From Mucidula mucida (Eukaryota; Basidiomycota; Agaricomycetes; Agaricales; Physalacriaceae): a stretch of DNA of 64,000 bases. The position numbers were made by a program, and so were the translations under genes. The notes below the pieces were generated by a model. It ran no database searches. It worked only from the letters and a program-made list of their open reading frames with translations, and was not told where the DNA came from. Positions 33,447 to 45,116 of the stretch are shown here, piece by piece. The stretch lies in assembly GCA_015501055.1 (NCBI GenBank), contig JADNYV010000119.1:49305-113304 (forward strand), read 5' to 3'. Position 1 is the first letter of the stretch. Each line of letters opens with the position of its first letter.

Positions 33447-36289
33447 TCACCCCAACCAAAGATACTTAGAGTCATCGGTCCTGCGATCCTGGCCGTACTT
33501 CCACGGAAGAGATTCCCTCCCCGTCATGTGTGCTTCAACTTCCCCGTCAACCGTGACACGCCTCCATACACGATCTGGCTGCATAAAGGAAGGAGGGTCT
33601 TCATGAGGTACACCATTGAATGAAATGACGTTCAAAGAGGGACAAGTACGAAAGAAGACGATCGCGTAGTCGTGCTGGCGACGGTCACCCCCGTCATCAC
33701 TCGGAAAGTCACTTCGACGAGGACGTGAACAGAGCAGCCCATGGCAAATCATGAGGATTAGAATGCGTAGGTTCGGCAACGAGCTAGCTACAAAGTTGCT
33801 GAGCGTGTCCTTGAGAATGCTATGTCAGGCGTGCACGGAGTAGAAAGGAGCGCAAAGTACCATCATGTTATCCTTGTCTTCGACGAAGTCATCGATGACT
33901 ATGTCCAAGCAATACAAGTTAGGAAACGCGCGCCCCAGATTTTGAAACGCGACGCGAGCCTGGAAATCTCCATCTGGTCCATCCTGATAAGAGACTTTGT
34001 GGTCGAATTGGACTGCCTTCATTGTAGAGGAAGTCGTCCAGATGTGATTCACGTTGAATCCTATTCCCAAATCCAAGCTCTCCATACTGGGAGGAAATCC
34101 ACTAATCGGATAAAGATCAATGGCAGCACGCCGAAGGAGCTGACATTTTGACAAATCAAGGCGTCCGAAATCTTCAACAAAGATGCTGAAAGCGGCAAAG
34201 GTCGTATCAAAGGATACGTGGAGGAAGGTGATAGCTGTGAAGCATCGCTCCAGGAAGAGTTGCAACAAGGGCGCAGTTAACGCGGAGCGAAGGCTCAAGT
34301 GGTCGACCAGCGGACAGACGGGAAACGTCTGAAGATCACCAATGGCACCCAACGATAGTGGATGGAGGTCTAACCGACGTAGACTGTGGGCGTTCATTTC
34401 AACGAGGTGGCGCAGTGAGATAAGGTCTTGTCGCTCAACTGGGAGAGCATCGCGGGAGTGGTCCGACTGCTTGACCCGGAGCGCCTGGAGGCTCCATGAA
34501 GAGTGAGGGTTCTCTATACCTGCGAGGCGCGGCGCTCGGGGAGGAGACTCTGCAGCGTCATGGTCGCATGAGGAAATCACTACATTCCGAGGAAGATAAG
34601 AAATGGTCAAGGCCCGAAGACGGGGCCAACGGCGTATGATATCGGGTATGTTACACCGGAGTCTGTCCTTGCACCAGGAGGACTCCTGGTCGGCGCAATG
34701 TGCACACGCAGGATGAGGGATAATGAGGTCAAGGTGCGATAGGTTGATCATGTGTTCTACAATGGGCTCATTGATGTTGAACCCATATCGCGAACGGCCC
34801 CACCTTGGGTCTGCCGGAACGTCACACGTTCGAAGAATAAACGCACGGAGACGCAAGCATAGCTCTGGTCGAGCTAAGAGCAGCGCCAGGAGCTTTGAGA
34901 AGCGTCCGGAGAGCACAGCCGTGTGAGAAATGTAATGATTATGGAGCGGATGGAAGTCGTCAACGATATTCAAGGGGTCCATGTAAATGAGCTCGGGACA
35001 TATGTTCCGCAACTGGGTACAGACGCTCATGATGGGCAAAAGGGCGCGAGCTGGGAGATAGGAAAGTATCTCGAGGTGGAGCTCTGACGGTAACGAGAGG
35101 AATGGCACTACTGGAAGTAACCCGTAATCCGTGGTTGAATCGGCGGACACCGACGGTGGGGTATTGAATCGGCGGATGAATGCGACTGGATCGGATGCGT
35201 CGAGGGAGGCCACGCTGAAGGCGCTGCCTAGTTCCTGTAGCTGCAACAGGATCACTGCCGTCAACTGTTCAGGGCCGAAATAGAATGGATATGTCCTCCC
35301 CAACGCGCGGCTGGTGAGGAGGGATTCCATCATGACTGCGTACCATGCAACTAGAAAGTTGAAGCAACGAAAGCTGTAGAGGCGCGCCTTGTCCAGGAGC
35401 TCGGATTCAGTCTGGTCATTCAGAGTACGCCAAAAATCGTGGTGAAGGCGATCCTCGAAGCTTGCAGCATCGAAGGGGTTGCCAGTGGAATGATGAGTGG
35501 CTAGTGGCGGATTCCATGACTGCGAATGCCGCGAAATACGAAGAAGATCTGAATGACAATGGCGCGTAACGGTTAGGAAGACGTTGACCAGGAGGAGATT
35601 GGAGAGTGTTAGGCTGACGTATGCAACAATCCCCTTGTCGAGGTCCTTCTCGTAAGAGTCTTCGAGTGGCATTAGCATGACGAAGGATAGCGGAGGGAAG
35701 AACGTACACCTCGGCGGTAGACTGTAGTGGAGCCCAGAGACAGCCGCCAGATCGATTTTGATACTCTGAGCCAGGCGTAGCAATGGTGCAAGGAATTGGA
35801 ACTGATCAGAAGGCTCGGTCATCAGCACGACTAGCAGAGCTGATGCGGCGCGATGACCACGGAAAGATTCTGAGGAGTTTTTCTGCCAGTTGTGTATCTG
35901 CGCGTAGTTGCGCGGGTCCGGGACCACTGAGGAGTGATGGTTCATTCCTGAGACTCTGCTGAGATACTCATCTGGGAAGAGAGCATCATCATCGACGCCC
36001 ATTTCTCTCCAAGCCTCTATTGACGCGTTCGGTTTTGGGACTGTGGACCGCCTCTTCTCCGCGTCATCGGAGATGGCAGACGCAAGTGAGCCAGCAAATG
36101 CAGTGAAGTCTGCCTCCCTTCCCTCCACCGTCGACGAGTCGTGGACGGAGAATTCGGGCTCATCGCTGCCGGACGATGTGATATGGACATGCGGGACAAA
36201 TACTATAGAGCGATGAGGAGCAGATCTTATACGATTCAAACGTGCTTACCATGCCATGGTATAATTTCAGGTTGATACTCAGGATGCAT
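33447..36289 (-). CDS. F-box protein with leucine-rich-like C-terminal region
   Basis: Likely substrate adaptor of an SCF ubiquitin ligase. A short first exon (ATG 36289, MHPEYQPEIIPWH) splices by GTAAGC..CTATAG to a long exon carrying VFVPHVHITSS onwards. The first ~370 residues are uncharacterised and contain a hydrophobic stretch (VAYVSLTLSNLLLVNVFLTV). An F-box follows at about residues 385-425: FLSLPSELHLEILSYLPARA and LLPIMSVCTQLRNICPE. Irregular leucine-rich repeats extend to the end (SLRHLVEMNAHSLRRLDLHP, LVDHLSLRSALTAPLLQLF). The long exon stops at 33825. The last block (33779-33447) continues the repeats with PNLRILILMI, but the linking intron could not be placed cleanly. Everything 3' of about 34,095 lies in the inverted repeat; the 5' part is single copy. 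Confidence 0.75.
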
Positions 36290-36838
36290 GCCGTTGCGCT
36301 AAGTAACGATGGACGACTGGATCGATTGTGGTGGGCGGAGCTAACAGATGCCGATGTGCCGGACGAGATTTCCTCTATCGAAGCCGCGGGGATGAAGAAG
36401 GTATATAATTTCCACCTCCCTCTCAGAGCATGTATGTTGTGATTCGGGTGAGCAGATCAGAAGGATTTCGTCAAATAGAGGTCAACTTCTTGCGATGTCT
36501 TTTCGACACGCAACTCAGCTCCCTTTTTTGCGTCATTCCAGGTCCTGATGCATCGGTAACGGGGAAGTGTGATTATAAACACGCGCTATAGTATTCGTAT
36601 CCTCGCATCGCCACATCAAGACGACACGATCGGAGCGGTCTCACGCCAGTAGAACGTTCTCAACGACTGGAACAAGAAGTCGGACAGCCCCGATAATCCA
36701 TGTACTCTGAGTCGCTACCAAAGCTATCATTTACTCTATAACAAATCATACGATGGCCGTATACTTTGGACAGACCGCCGCCGACTTTACGAGGTCCTCT
36801 GTCTTTCTTCAACATCGACTTTTTCCGCAGACTAGAGT
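36290..36838. other. Intergenic, no gene seen
   Basis: Upstream of the F-box gene and downstream of the NCS1 permease, both on the minus strand. No motif-bearing ORF; nothing else noted. Confidence 0.4.
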
Positions 36839-38791
36839 TCAGACGCCCTCGGCACGGACGACTTGAAGACAATCACAGCCCTTCTCGTCCGCCATACTAG
36901 ACGTTTGACTCGCCTCAGCCTTGTTGTTGGCGATAATTGGCGGTGGTGCGGCGATATTAAACACGAGGTACATTAACGCAGCGACGAAGAAGCCTACAGG
37001 CCACACGCACGAGCTAGTAATTCATATAAGCAACGTTGTAAGCACAAGGTAAAGGAAGGTGGAGCCTACAAGATATACTTCGCCCCCACGGGGATGGGTA
37101 ATGTTGCATCGACTTTTAGTGCGAACCCCGGTAAGTTCGGAATGAGAGCAAACGTGAATGCAACGAGGGCGCGCCAGTTGAAGCCAGCCGTATACCAATA
37201 CACGTCTGAAGTCGCCGACAAAGGAGATGGGTAATAGTAAAGCGCAGGGATGTGCATGTCGCGGTGGCGGAGAAGAACTTCGACACGATTAAGCTGCCTG
37301 GTCTAACGTGAAGAGGTGAAGATGTGCTCACGAAGTCAGTCAAAAGAATACCGGCAATAGGGCCCAAGAAAATCGAATAGCCACCGAGGAAGGAGGTGAA
37401 GGATTTGGCAGAGTTCTGCACAATCCACGGACAGGCAGCGACACCGAGCACTGCGCATATGTATTGACCTCGACGAATGTTGATGTATTTGGGAATAGAA
37501 CTGCGAGATCATTGCCGACAGCCGTTGAGCTGAGAACACGATGAGGATGTGAATCACACCAAAGTAAAGATGAACGTACTTGGCACTGATATTGGTTGCG
37601 ATAACGGCCAAAGCCCAGCAGAATGCAGCGAAGAACTGTGCCGCACGACTGCTCCACAGTTCACACACCTGCAGAGGGTTCCATGTCAACACGCCGTAGA
37701 TGACCTGTACTGCGCTAGTCACGACCACACCCAAAATCGCGCAGAGTGTCACAGGTATGCTCAGCGCGAAAATGTTGGTCCATAAGACCGTCCTCGGCGA
37801 CTTGGCGTAACGCGTGAAATCGCAGATATTTAGAGCGAGCGTGGCTTTAGGCGCGATGGCAGAAGTCATGGCGCTGAAGAAGAGGTAAGCCGCTGTATTT
37901 CCAGATGTGATTGAAGTGCCGTGGGAGAACACGGGTCCGAAACCGTGTGCGCGACTGACTGCCCAGCCGACTAAAGAGTGATGAGATTGGAAAGAAATGA
38001 AGGGGAAGGAGGACTTACAAAGGGTAAAGCCGAAAATAGGCATGACGACAACTTTCACCATGAACAAGTATCGCAGCTTGGAGATGTGAATCCACAGTAA
38101 AGGGAGCTGGATGACATAGAATATGCTGTGGTCGTCTTGATGATTGAAATGTAGAAAACGTAGATTCACGTACAAGAAGCACAAGAGCTCACTACTCGTG
38201 ACATGCGCGTTCGGAGGAAGATGATTCCTCATATTCTTGAAAGACGGCCAGATCGCGCCAAGCATGACGCTCACGCACTGTCCGCCTTGGTACGTCTGTG
38301 TTCCAAACCAGACTATTGCGGCCACTGCTCGACATACAACAGCGACTACAGTGCCGCGTATCCCAAACGATGCACGGGCGTAAACAGGAAAGTTGATTCC
38401 ATAGACAGCGCCGACCCACCCATTCAGACCACACGCGATCGAGATGATGATATGCCCAAGGAAAATCGCGCCAATTGTCGCGCCGGGCGATAATCCGCTT
38501 GCAACAGCAGATGAGGCGACTTGATACTGACTGTGCGGCGTCAGCACTGGCACACGACATTTGCAAATGGCGTACCTGATCCCGAATGCTTCTGCGATCC
38601 AATATCCGGTAAGATGGAACGGCCCCATTCCTGGGACCTTCGGGGAGGGGGGGTACAGGCAAGAGGTCGGGCTGGCACTTGATGACTTGGCCATTAACAC
38701 CCGCCTGCGACTCCTCCGCGTGGATGCGCCAACTAAAATTTCCGAAAGGATTTCCAAAAAGTACCATCGCTTTCGTCAAGGCGGCGAGCAA
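36839..38791 (-). CDS. NCS1 family nucleobase/allantoin permease, with a +1 homopolymer frameshift
   Basis: Plasma-membrane proton-coupled importer of the nucleobase:cation symporter-1 family (FUR4/DAL4/FUI1 type; substrate not decidable from sequence). Blocks in order are NGQVIKCQPDLLPVPP, MGPFHLTGYWIAEAFGI, QYQVASSAVASGLSPGATIG, GLNGWVGAVYGINFPVYAR, ASFGIRG, AAIVWFGTQTYQGGQCVSVM, FGPVFSHGTSITSGNTAAYL, NICDFTRYAKSPR and TSFLGGYSIFLGPIAGILL. The last exon ends LQVVRAEGV with TGA 36841-36839. Several introns interrupt it. Near 38,645-38,655 the sequence has seven C (minus strand) where six keep the frame between LLPVP and PSPKVPGMG. The 5' end is uncertain: 38791 is the extent of the open frame (TTG), and no ATG with a clear start context was identified. 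Confidence 0.82.
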
Positions 38792-39111
38792 GGTCGGGAG
38801 GTAGGAAACCCAAAGGGAACGCGAAGAGTTTTAGCTGTAGACTGTCATGGACGGATGTTACCTCAAGGAACGAATATTTTGACGGTAAGCTCGTTTGGGC
38901 CCGGACCACAAGTCCGAATTTAATTTGCGATGCGATCACGTAACCGTGTTCTGACCACTTATCGTTATCGCATTTCAGGGAAATTACGGCCGTGGCTCCT
39001 CCCACCGCTGTGAGAGAGCACGATAGTCACTTGACTTCGTGTCTCGCATAAATGGTTCCGTGGATTCAGACCCCCTTCTCTTCCTTCCCCTCACTCTTCG
39101 TTTCCTGCAGT
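38792..39111. other. Divergent promoter region NCS1/aldolase
   Basis: About 320 bp between the NCS1 5' end (-) and the aldolase start (+). It may contain the missing NCS1 first exon and the promoters of both genes. No motif was recognised. Confidence 0.35.
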
Positions 39112-40222
39112 ATGTCCCACCAGTCCATTGATAATCTTGCGGAAAATCCTCTCCGCAGGACGTGGAGGGGTAACAAAGAGGGTATGCATTGTATCCGATA
39201 TCTATCCGCCCATTTGACATATCTATCTGATGATGTAGGTACAATTGAACTGGAAAGCGTACCCAAATTCGAGTCGCCGTATGAAGAGCGCGAATGGATC
39301 AAAGCGCACATGGCGGCCGCCTTCCGTTACTGGGGCAAGATGGGCTTTGCTGAGGGCGTCTCTGGACACATCACCGTGCGCGATCCTGTCCTCCCCGACC
39401 ATTACTGGTGAGCGGCTACCACTGGTTTATCGGGCAAATGACTGACGGCGGCCTAGGATGAACCCGTTTGCGGAACACTTCTCTACGATGACCAAGTCAA
39501 TGCTCGTGCTCGTGGATCCCTCAGGTCATGTCTCTCCACACGGCGCCCAGCTGCCGATCAATACTGCCGGTTTTCATATCCACTCTGCCATTCATAAAGC
39601 GCGCCCAGATATCCATGCTGCAGCGCATTGCCACTCCATCCATGGAAAGGCATGGAGCGCTTTCGGACGCCCTATCGATACCCTTACGCAGGATTCCTGT
39701 CTGTTCTATAATAACCTTGGTACGCCCCATGCGCTTCCTAAGTTCCAATTTTACTCAGGGAATTTATAGGCGTGTACGCCAACTTCGGTGGTATTGTGCT
39801 CGCGCAGGAGGAAGGGGAGAATATCGCAAAGGCGCTTGGACCCAAGATGAAGACATGCATTCTGGGTAATCATGGTCTCCTTACGCGTATGTCCGCTTTA
39901 TTTCTTTTGCCCTTCTTCAAAGCTCACACATGGTCACAGTCGGTCGTACCGTCGATGAAGCTGTATATCTTTTCGCTGCTCTTGACCGCCAGTGTCACGT
40001 TCAACTGATGGCGGAAGCTGCTGCTGCGAATGGCATCCCGAAAACAATCATCTCGCCCGAGGACGCCGAGTTTACGGCGAAGACTATTCAGTGGTGGGAG
40101 AATACATACGTCAACGTAAGTCTTCTTCCTTTCGACGGTCCTCAATGCCCACAAGACGCATCTAGTTCCAACCCGAGTACAAGCTGCTTCTGAAGGAAAC
40201 CAAAGGCGACTTCTTGCTCTAA
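39112..40222 (+). CDS. Class II aldolase/adducin-domain protein
   Basis: Six exons: 39112-39169, 39239-39407, 39457-39719, 39770-39896, 39940-40115 and 40166-40222, in continuous phase, with stop TAA. Class II aldolase/adducin fold: AAFRYWGKMGFAEGVSGHIT at the start, HIHSAIHKARPDIHAAAHCH carrying the zinc-binding H-x-H, ILGNHGLLTLGRTVDEAVYL with the third histidine, and C-terminal IQWWENTYVN. These histidines bind Zn2+ in fuculose- and ribulose-phosphate aldolases. Fungal single-domain members of this length (~280 aa) are uncharacterised and may act on sugars, so the substrate is not assigned. No lesion was seen, making it one of the cleanest genes in the window. Confidence 0.88.
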
Positions 40223-40786
40223 GAAATTGTTCGATTGAAATCTCCGACGGTCAAATTGATGTGGATCAAAACTTCCAATGTAAAGTCTGTCTATATTGGA
40301 CGAATTAACAAGGAATCAAAAATGCTCTACGTACTTTGTTGCTTTCCTCAGAGTCAGCCGGCAAGATTGAAAGCCATTTTTAACGTCATGCGTTCTAGCA
40401 GGCAGTATAAGATAGATATTGTCGCCAGATAACCAAGAAGAGTGCTGGTCGGCGGAGAAAGAACACTCCAAAGGCAATCATAGGCAACATAGACCAAAGC
40501 AATGAGAGTGTTTATCGATGCCTGTCCAGTGTCCACAGCGAGCACAGAACTAATAACCATGTCATGAGAAGCATCATGAGATGTGCTTTTAGCAGCGTAG
40601 GATTATGTCCTACGGTCACGTATTTGCATTCCCTCGACGATGCTCGTATACTGGCTAAGAGACAGGCACGAAGTTAATGGAACGCGACAGTGACAGCTTG
40701 GTCACGTTCACCTGTTGTTACCAGCTCTCTGCGGCCCGTGGGACCGAACTTTATTCAGCGACTTTCTTCACGACTTATTTCTCATC
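40223..40786. other. Intergenic, no gene seen
   Basis: Holds the aldolase 3' flank and the promoter of the following MFS gene (same strand). No motif-bearing ORF. Confidence 0.4.
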
Positions 40787-42723
40787 ATGACGGTGCTTAC
40801 AGTGGACTCTGAAGTTGTACCCCGCACATCCTGCCACCATGTTGACACGCCCACTCGAACTCGGCCTCCATCGCCTTCAAAAGCGATTGAACTCGATACC
40901 TTGGGGGAGGATAGAATACAGACCGCGGGCTTGGAATCGATTGCATATCAGGAAACTCGTCCAACTGATAAGGGTTCCTCCCTGAGGGCCAGTATTCGAT
41001 TCTTTGCCGTGTGCTGGACAAAGTTTTTGAATGGCTGGAACGACGGCACGACGGGACCTCTGATCCCGAAGATGCAGGCTGTCTACCACGTACATCATTT
41101 TGTTTCCGCGTAACCACGCGACCCGCTGAACTTCGTACAGGTCAACTTTATTGTCGTGTCTCTTGTGTTCATTCTAGCATGTGTGGTAAGCGTTCCCTCA
41201 GCCTTCGCGTACGGTCGCTTAGAAGTCTCTTGGACAGGGATTTCTAACAGGCGCCTTTCTGAACGTATCTCTCAGCGACCGCTTTGGTTTTGGAAAAGTC
41301 CTTCTCTTTGGTGAGTCCTCCAGAATCTGTTTCGCGTACTTGATTCGATGCCAGAAAAGGATCGCTCTGTCATATTCTCGTGTTTACGCTACAGTGTATA
41401 CCTGGACTCCCCTTCGGACTTTTCGTTGCCCTCTTCGCCTTGAATGGAGTAGGCATGTCGCTTGAGGTCTGTCTTTTCGGGTTGCCTTTTGTTGTATTAG
41501 GTTTGACCTCTGATGTAGGATGCCCAGTCAGTCACATACGTTGCTAGCCTGGAGAATCATCCGGATAGAAAGATGATGCTCCTACAAGCCAGTTACGGTT
41601 AGTTGGTTCCCATTACCTTTACTTGACTTTAATCCTCGTAGGCGCGGGAGCGTTCACCGCTCCGCTTGTAGCGACACAATTTGCGAAACTAGATCGTTGG
41701 AGTTTCACTATCTCACATCTCTGAGCGTGGCTGTCGTTAACACTGCCGCTATCTGGTGTGTTTTCAGAGGTAAGACTCAGGACGGTTCGTTGCTCTTGTC
41801 TATTTCCGTTTAGTCGGTGCTGAGCTTTCCAGAATGTCTCGCGCAGATTGGCCAACCGCCAGGCGATCGTGGGACCAGCGAACATAGTAAGATACGCCAA
41901 ATACTAAGCATTAAGACCGTACACCTGCTAGCGGCGTTTGCACTCGTATATGTCGGCGCAGAAGTCACCGTTGGAGGTAGGCGGGGTCCGACTGCACTGC
42001 GTGGGACCAGTTCTACACTGACTTATAACAGGCTGGATAGTAACATTCATTCAAACTGTCCGTGATGGCGGCCCTTCGTCTGGATATATATTCTCGGGTT
42101 TCTTCGGTGGTTCGTCTCTCCCTTCTTCCAATATATGCATCGCGAGACTACCTTGCTCGAAAGGCCTGATGGTCGGACGCCTCGTCCTGCTCTTCGTCAA
42201 TCAGAAAGTACGGATACCATACACACCGCGAGTAGAAGTGCTAACAGTTTCATAGCTGGGTGACCGACTCGCTTTGTTTCTTTATACCTTCATCGCCATT
42301 GGGTAATCCTTTCAATTATTTTGTTCGCACGCTTATATTGCTAACCAACTTACAGCCTGGAGCTAATCATCTGGTTCGTCCCGCCCTCATCGGCGGCGCC
42401 GTAGCAGTCTCCTTCGTCGGCTTCGTCCTTGGACCTATGTACCCAATCATCATGTCCTACGCTGGGCGAGTTCTCCCACGTTGGCTCTTGACAGGCTCTA
42501 TAGGTTGGATTGGAAGCCTCGGCCAGGCAGGAAGCGCATTTCTCCCTTTTGTCACTGGCGCCGTTGCGCAGAAGGCGGGCATTGCGAGTCTACAACCACT
42601 GTAAGCAATCAGTGAAAGCTTACACGCTCAGAATTCACGTGTGTACACAGGGTAGTGGGCATGTTAGTGGTTATGCTGGGCTTGTGGGCCTTAGTGCCGA
42701 AAAGTCCGCGTCGGGAGGATTAG
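40787..42723 (+). CDS. MFS transporter (Agaricomycete-type), two one-base frameshifts
   Basis: ATG 40787 opens a ~75-residue hydrophilic N terminus rich in charged residues, then the helices begin at SIRFFAVCWTKFLNGWNDGT. Further blocks are VSLVFILACVGFLTGAFLNV, SLSDRFGFGKVLLFG (motif-A-like), PGLPFGLFVALFALNGVGMS, SLENHPDRKMMLLQASYGAG, KTVHLLAAFALVYVGAEVTV, GWIVTFIQTVRDGG, GRLVLLFVNQKLGDR and VSFVGFVLGPMYP. It ends VPKSPRRED with TAG 42721-42723. It has roughly a dozen short introns. One base is missing in RWSF-HYLTS (about 41,705: TTTCACT instead of TTTCCACT) and one in IWFVP-LIGG (about 42,387, C-run). Otherwise it is full length. The substrate is unknown; relatives are loosely annotated as sugar or drug facilitators. 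Confidence 0.75.
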
Positions 42724-42755
42724 CCTGGTATGAGACGAACCGTCGCAGTGTACGT

Positions 42756-43010
42756 AGTTGATGGTTAATTGAATAGTAATATGCGCCACACGCTTCCGTC
42801 TGCCGCCCGGCGCCGAGGCGCATGGCTTCGTGCATCTCAAGCTGTTGTCGTGGCATCGATATTCGGCGGTTCCAACTATCCAGGACTTGAATCACTGAGA
42901 CTCGAGACATACATAACATATATTTGAAATCTAAACTGTGCGTAGTTCCACACATGAGAATTACGCACATGATCTTATGCAACGGTTATGTCTCCAGCAC
43001 AATTGATATA
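42756..43010. repeat. Degenerate duplicated segment, copy 1
   Basis: GTACGTAGTTGATGGTTAAT... (about 42,750) resembles GTACATAGTTAAAGGTTAAT... at about 43,861. The similarity continues through the GCGCCACACGC/TGCACCACACGC words and a later CTTGAATC/CTTGAGAC block. The two stretches are diverged copies about 1.1 kb apart, apparently the 3' flanks of the coiled-coil paralogues. Confidence 0.5.
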
Positions 43011-43145
43011 GACGTACGCAGGGACGTCACCAACTGTGTGTAATGTTGTGTTGCTTCAGTATCGACTTTTCGCTCTGAGTGAGACGAGTTCCATCAAAAA
43101 CCAAATCGTTGAAGACTAAGTAAAGAATGTCCCGGTTAGTTAGTT

Positions 43146-43620
43146 TTACACCCCCAAATGATGTTGGGAAATCTTCGTATAACGTAAGCAAATCAGAATT
43201 GATTCATATCGCTCTACCATTTCTGCCTCCTCAAGCTCGTCTCGTTTCAGTTGCAGACTGAAGCCGATAACGTGAATACGGTCTTCAAGCCTTAGCCGCT
43301 CTAGCTGAGCAACTCTGGCATCCAAAGCTTTTAACTCGCGGGGCACGCTATCATGATCGAACTGGTGAATGAATGCGACTCAGAACAGGAAATGATATTC
43401 ACCTGACATTGAGATTGTCATGTTTTTCAGCCGGTCTTCCGCGATGCAGCGACCCACCACCACGCTCTGCCAATTCCACGGACCGTATCTCCCCCCAAGT
43501 TGTTTTAGCGTCCATTCCACTGCAAGTCCAGGTGGCGTATTGTAAAGGAGATGCTGTGAAGAATGCGATTCCTTCTTGCTTCGACGAAAGATTGCCGTGA
43601 TACTCGCAGTGGTAGCGCAA
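43146..43620 (-). pseudogene. Short coiled-coil protein remnant, copy A
   Basis: The minus-strand exon blocks are IRSVELAERGGGSL (43620-43400), an intron beginning GTGAATATCATT, and then a heptad-rich segment LKALDARVAQLERLRLEDR (43346-43146) ending in ELEEAEMVERYE. The order and the GTGAATATCATTT splice donor match copy B (43835-44941). No domain beyond the coiled coil is recognised, and no full-length frame was assembled. It is probably one of two decayed paralogues of an unknown coiled-coil protein. Confidence 0.4.
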
Positions 43621-43834
43621 CCTAGAGCGAGGTCAAGGCGAGACGATGACTGGACGGCAGGAAGGAAGAGAGGTTCCGGATCCGATCTCCGTGAAAGATC
43701 TCCCGCTCTCGCTGTTGGTCGTGTTTAACAACTTTCAGTAGTGCTTGACCCTTCTCCGATTTCAGACGCAAGCGATTCGCGCTACGCTATCTCATTGGAC
43801 ATTTGTAACACTCGAAAAGGCAATTGCAACGTAC

Positions 43835-44941
43835 TTACGCTGACAGGCTAGTATGCGGATGTACATAGTTAAAGGTTAATTGAATAGGAGTAATGTGCAC
43901 CACACGCTCCATTCTACCGCAGAAGTGTACTGGTTGGTACAGCATGGATTTTGACAGTTTATCCAGGGCGTGCAACACCAACACTTGAGACAATAACAGA
44001 TATTTGAACGAGTACGGAATGCTATCACAAGGGTTTGTTTTCATGGGTCTCACGATGTCTGAGTCTCCACATCGTGTTGCTAACTCAGCCCGCAACTTCT
44101 TGATCTCCCCGTCGAGTCTCGCTATGTCGTTTCTCAACATAGACCACTTATTCAAACTACCTGCTGCGGCGAAGAGAGATCGATCTGTATCATTGGCATA
44201 CACTTTGTTCAAGTGGATCAGGGCATCCAGCGTGGAGAAATGGGCACTTGATTGAAATCGACTCGTAGCGCTCGACTAGTTCCACCTTCTCAAAATGGTT
44301 TCGCTCGATCTTCACTCAAGATCCATGATATAGACGCGGTCTTCCATTCGCTTCCTTTCGAGCTCAGCGCGGTCCTGAAGATGCCGCCTATCCAACTCGC
44401 CCTGTCTTCATGACGCTGCCTGTCTAACTCAGCAAGGTCTTCGAGACGCCGCCTGTCCAGCTCAGCGAGGACTGGTGTGTCTAGCTCAGCCTTATCTTAA
44501 GGCGCTGCCTTTCTAGCGCAGCGATTTTGTCTTGCAGAGTTTCCGTCTCTGAACGGCCGCTGTCGTGTTATATAAATTGCTCATTGAATGCGATTTCAAA
44601 ACAGGAAAATGATATTCACCTGGTCTTGAGATTTTCGTGGCGAACAGCTGGTATTTTGTGGGTGATTACAGTGTCCCGTCTGTCAAATTCACCGGGCGTA
44701 CCTCCCTCATGGCTTTTGAATCGGCGGAGTCCAGGGCACGAATTGTCGGGGAATGAATTTGTAGGATACGGTTTGGCTTTTCTGGCGATACGAGGACTGC
44801 TGTGATGCTCATTGTGGTTGCAAAGGAGATAGCGCGAGACAAGGGCGGGATGATGACTGTAAGAGGGAAGAACCGATCCGAACCCCCTGACGTCGCCGTA
44901 TCAGGCTCGATTGGTGCGCGAGTCTCTATACGATATCGCAC
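43835..44941 (-). pseudogene. Short coiled-coil protein remnant, copy B
   Basis: The first block (44941-44666) contains a hydrophobic stretch FPLTVIIPPLSRAISFATTM and IRALDSADSK, then the same GTGAATATCATTT donor as copy A. The second region (about 44,530-44,320) is an imperfect ~36-bp tandem repeat encoding units like AELDRRRLEDL / AELDRQRHEDR / AELERKRMEDR. It is interrupted by single-base shifts. A last block (44212-43835) has WSMLRNDIARLDGEIKKLRA, again coiled-coil. Function is unknown; it is likely decayed. Confidence 0.4.
44320..44530 (-). repeat. ~36-bp imperfect tandem repeat encoding coiled-coil units
   Basis: On the minus strand, about five units of the form GCTGAG-CT-GA-AGG-(A/C)G- -(T/A)- -GAAGAC follow each other. 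Each encodes about 12 residues of pattern A-E-L-(D/E)-R-x-R-x-E-D-x. Units have drifted by substitutions and small indels. Confidence 0.55.
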
Positions 44942-45116
44942 CTACACAGGCCAGTATCGAGTATGTACGAGAAAGGCAGTGAAGATTAGAAGATACAGCA
45001 ATAACTCATGACTCATGGAGTAGTCCAGAAAATAATGTGTGAACGAAATAACAATCCACAACGAAGTAGTCCAAATAAATGTTCGGCGTATCGTAAAGCA
45101 CTGAGCAGTTCGTAGA

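Larger units (their letters stand above)
23636..34095 (+). repeat. Left arm of a >10.4-kb inverted duplication
   Basis: The arm matches the reverse complement of 53531-64000. Paired coordinates sum to a nearly constant value: 87,638 from 24.9 to 27.7 kb, 87,621-87,622 from 28.3 to 31.3 kb, and 87,610-87,612 from 32.6 to 33.8 kb. Apart from a ~16-bp difference inside the MITE and a ~10-bp difference in the pectin lyase, the arms are therefore colinear. Long predicted peptides in the 28.3-31.3 kb part are identical between arms. Divergence rises towards the inner end (about 33.4-34.1 kb) and in the first kinase exon. The inner boundary is gradual, at about 34,095. Confidence 0.95.
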
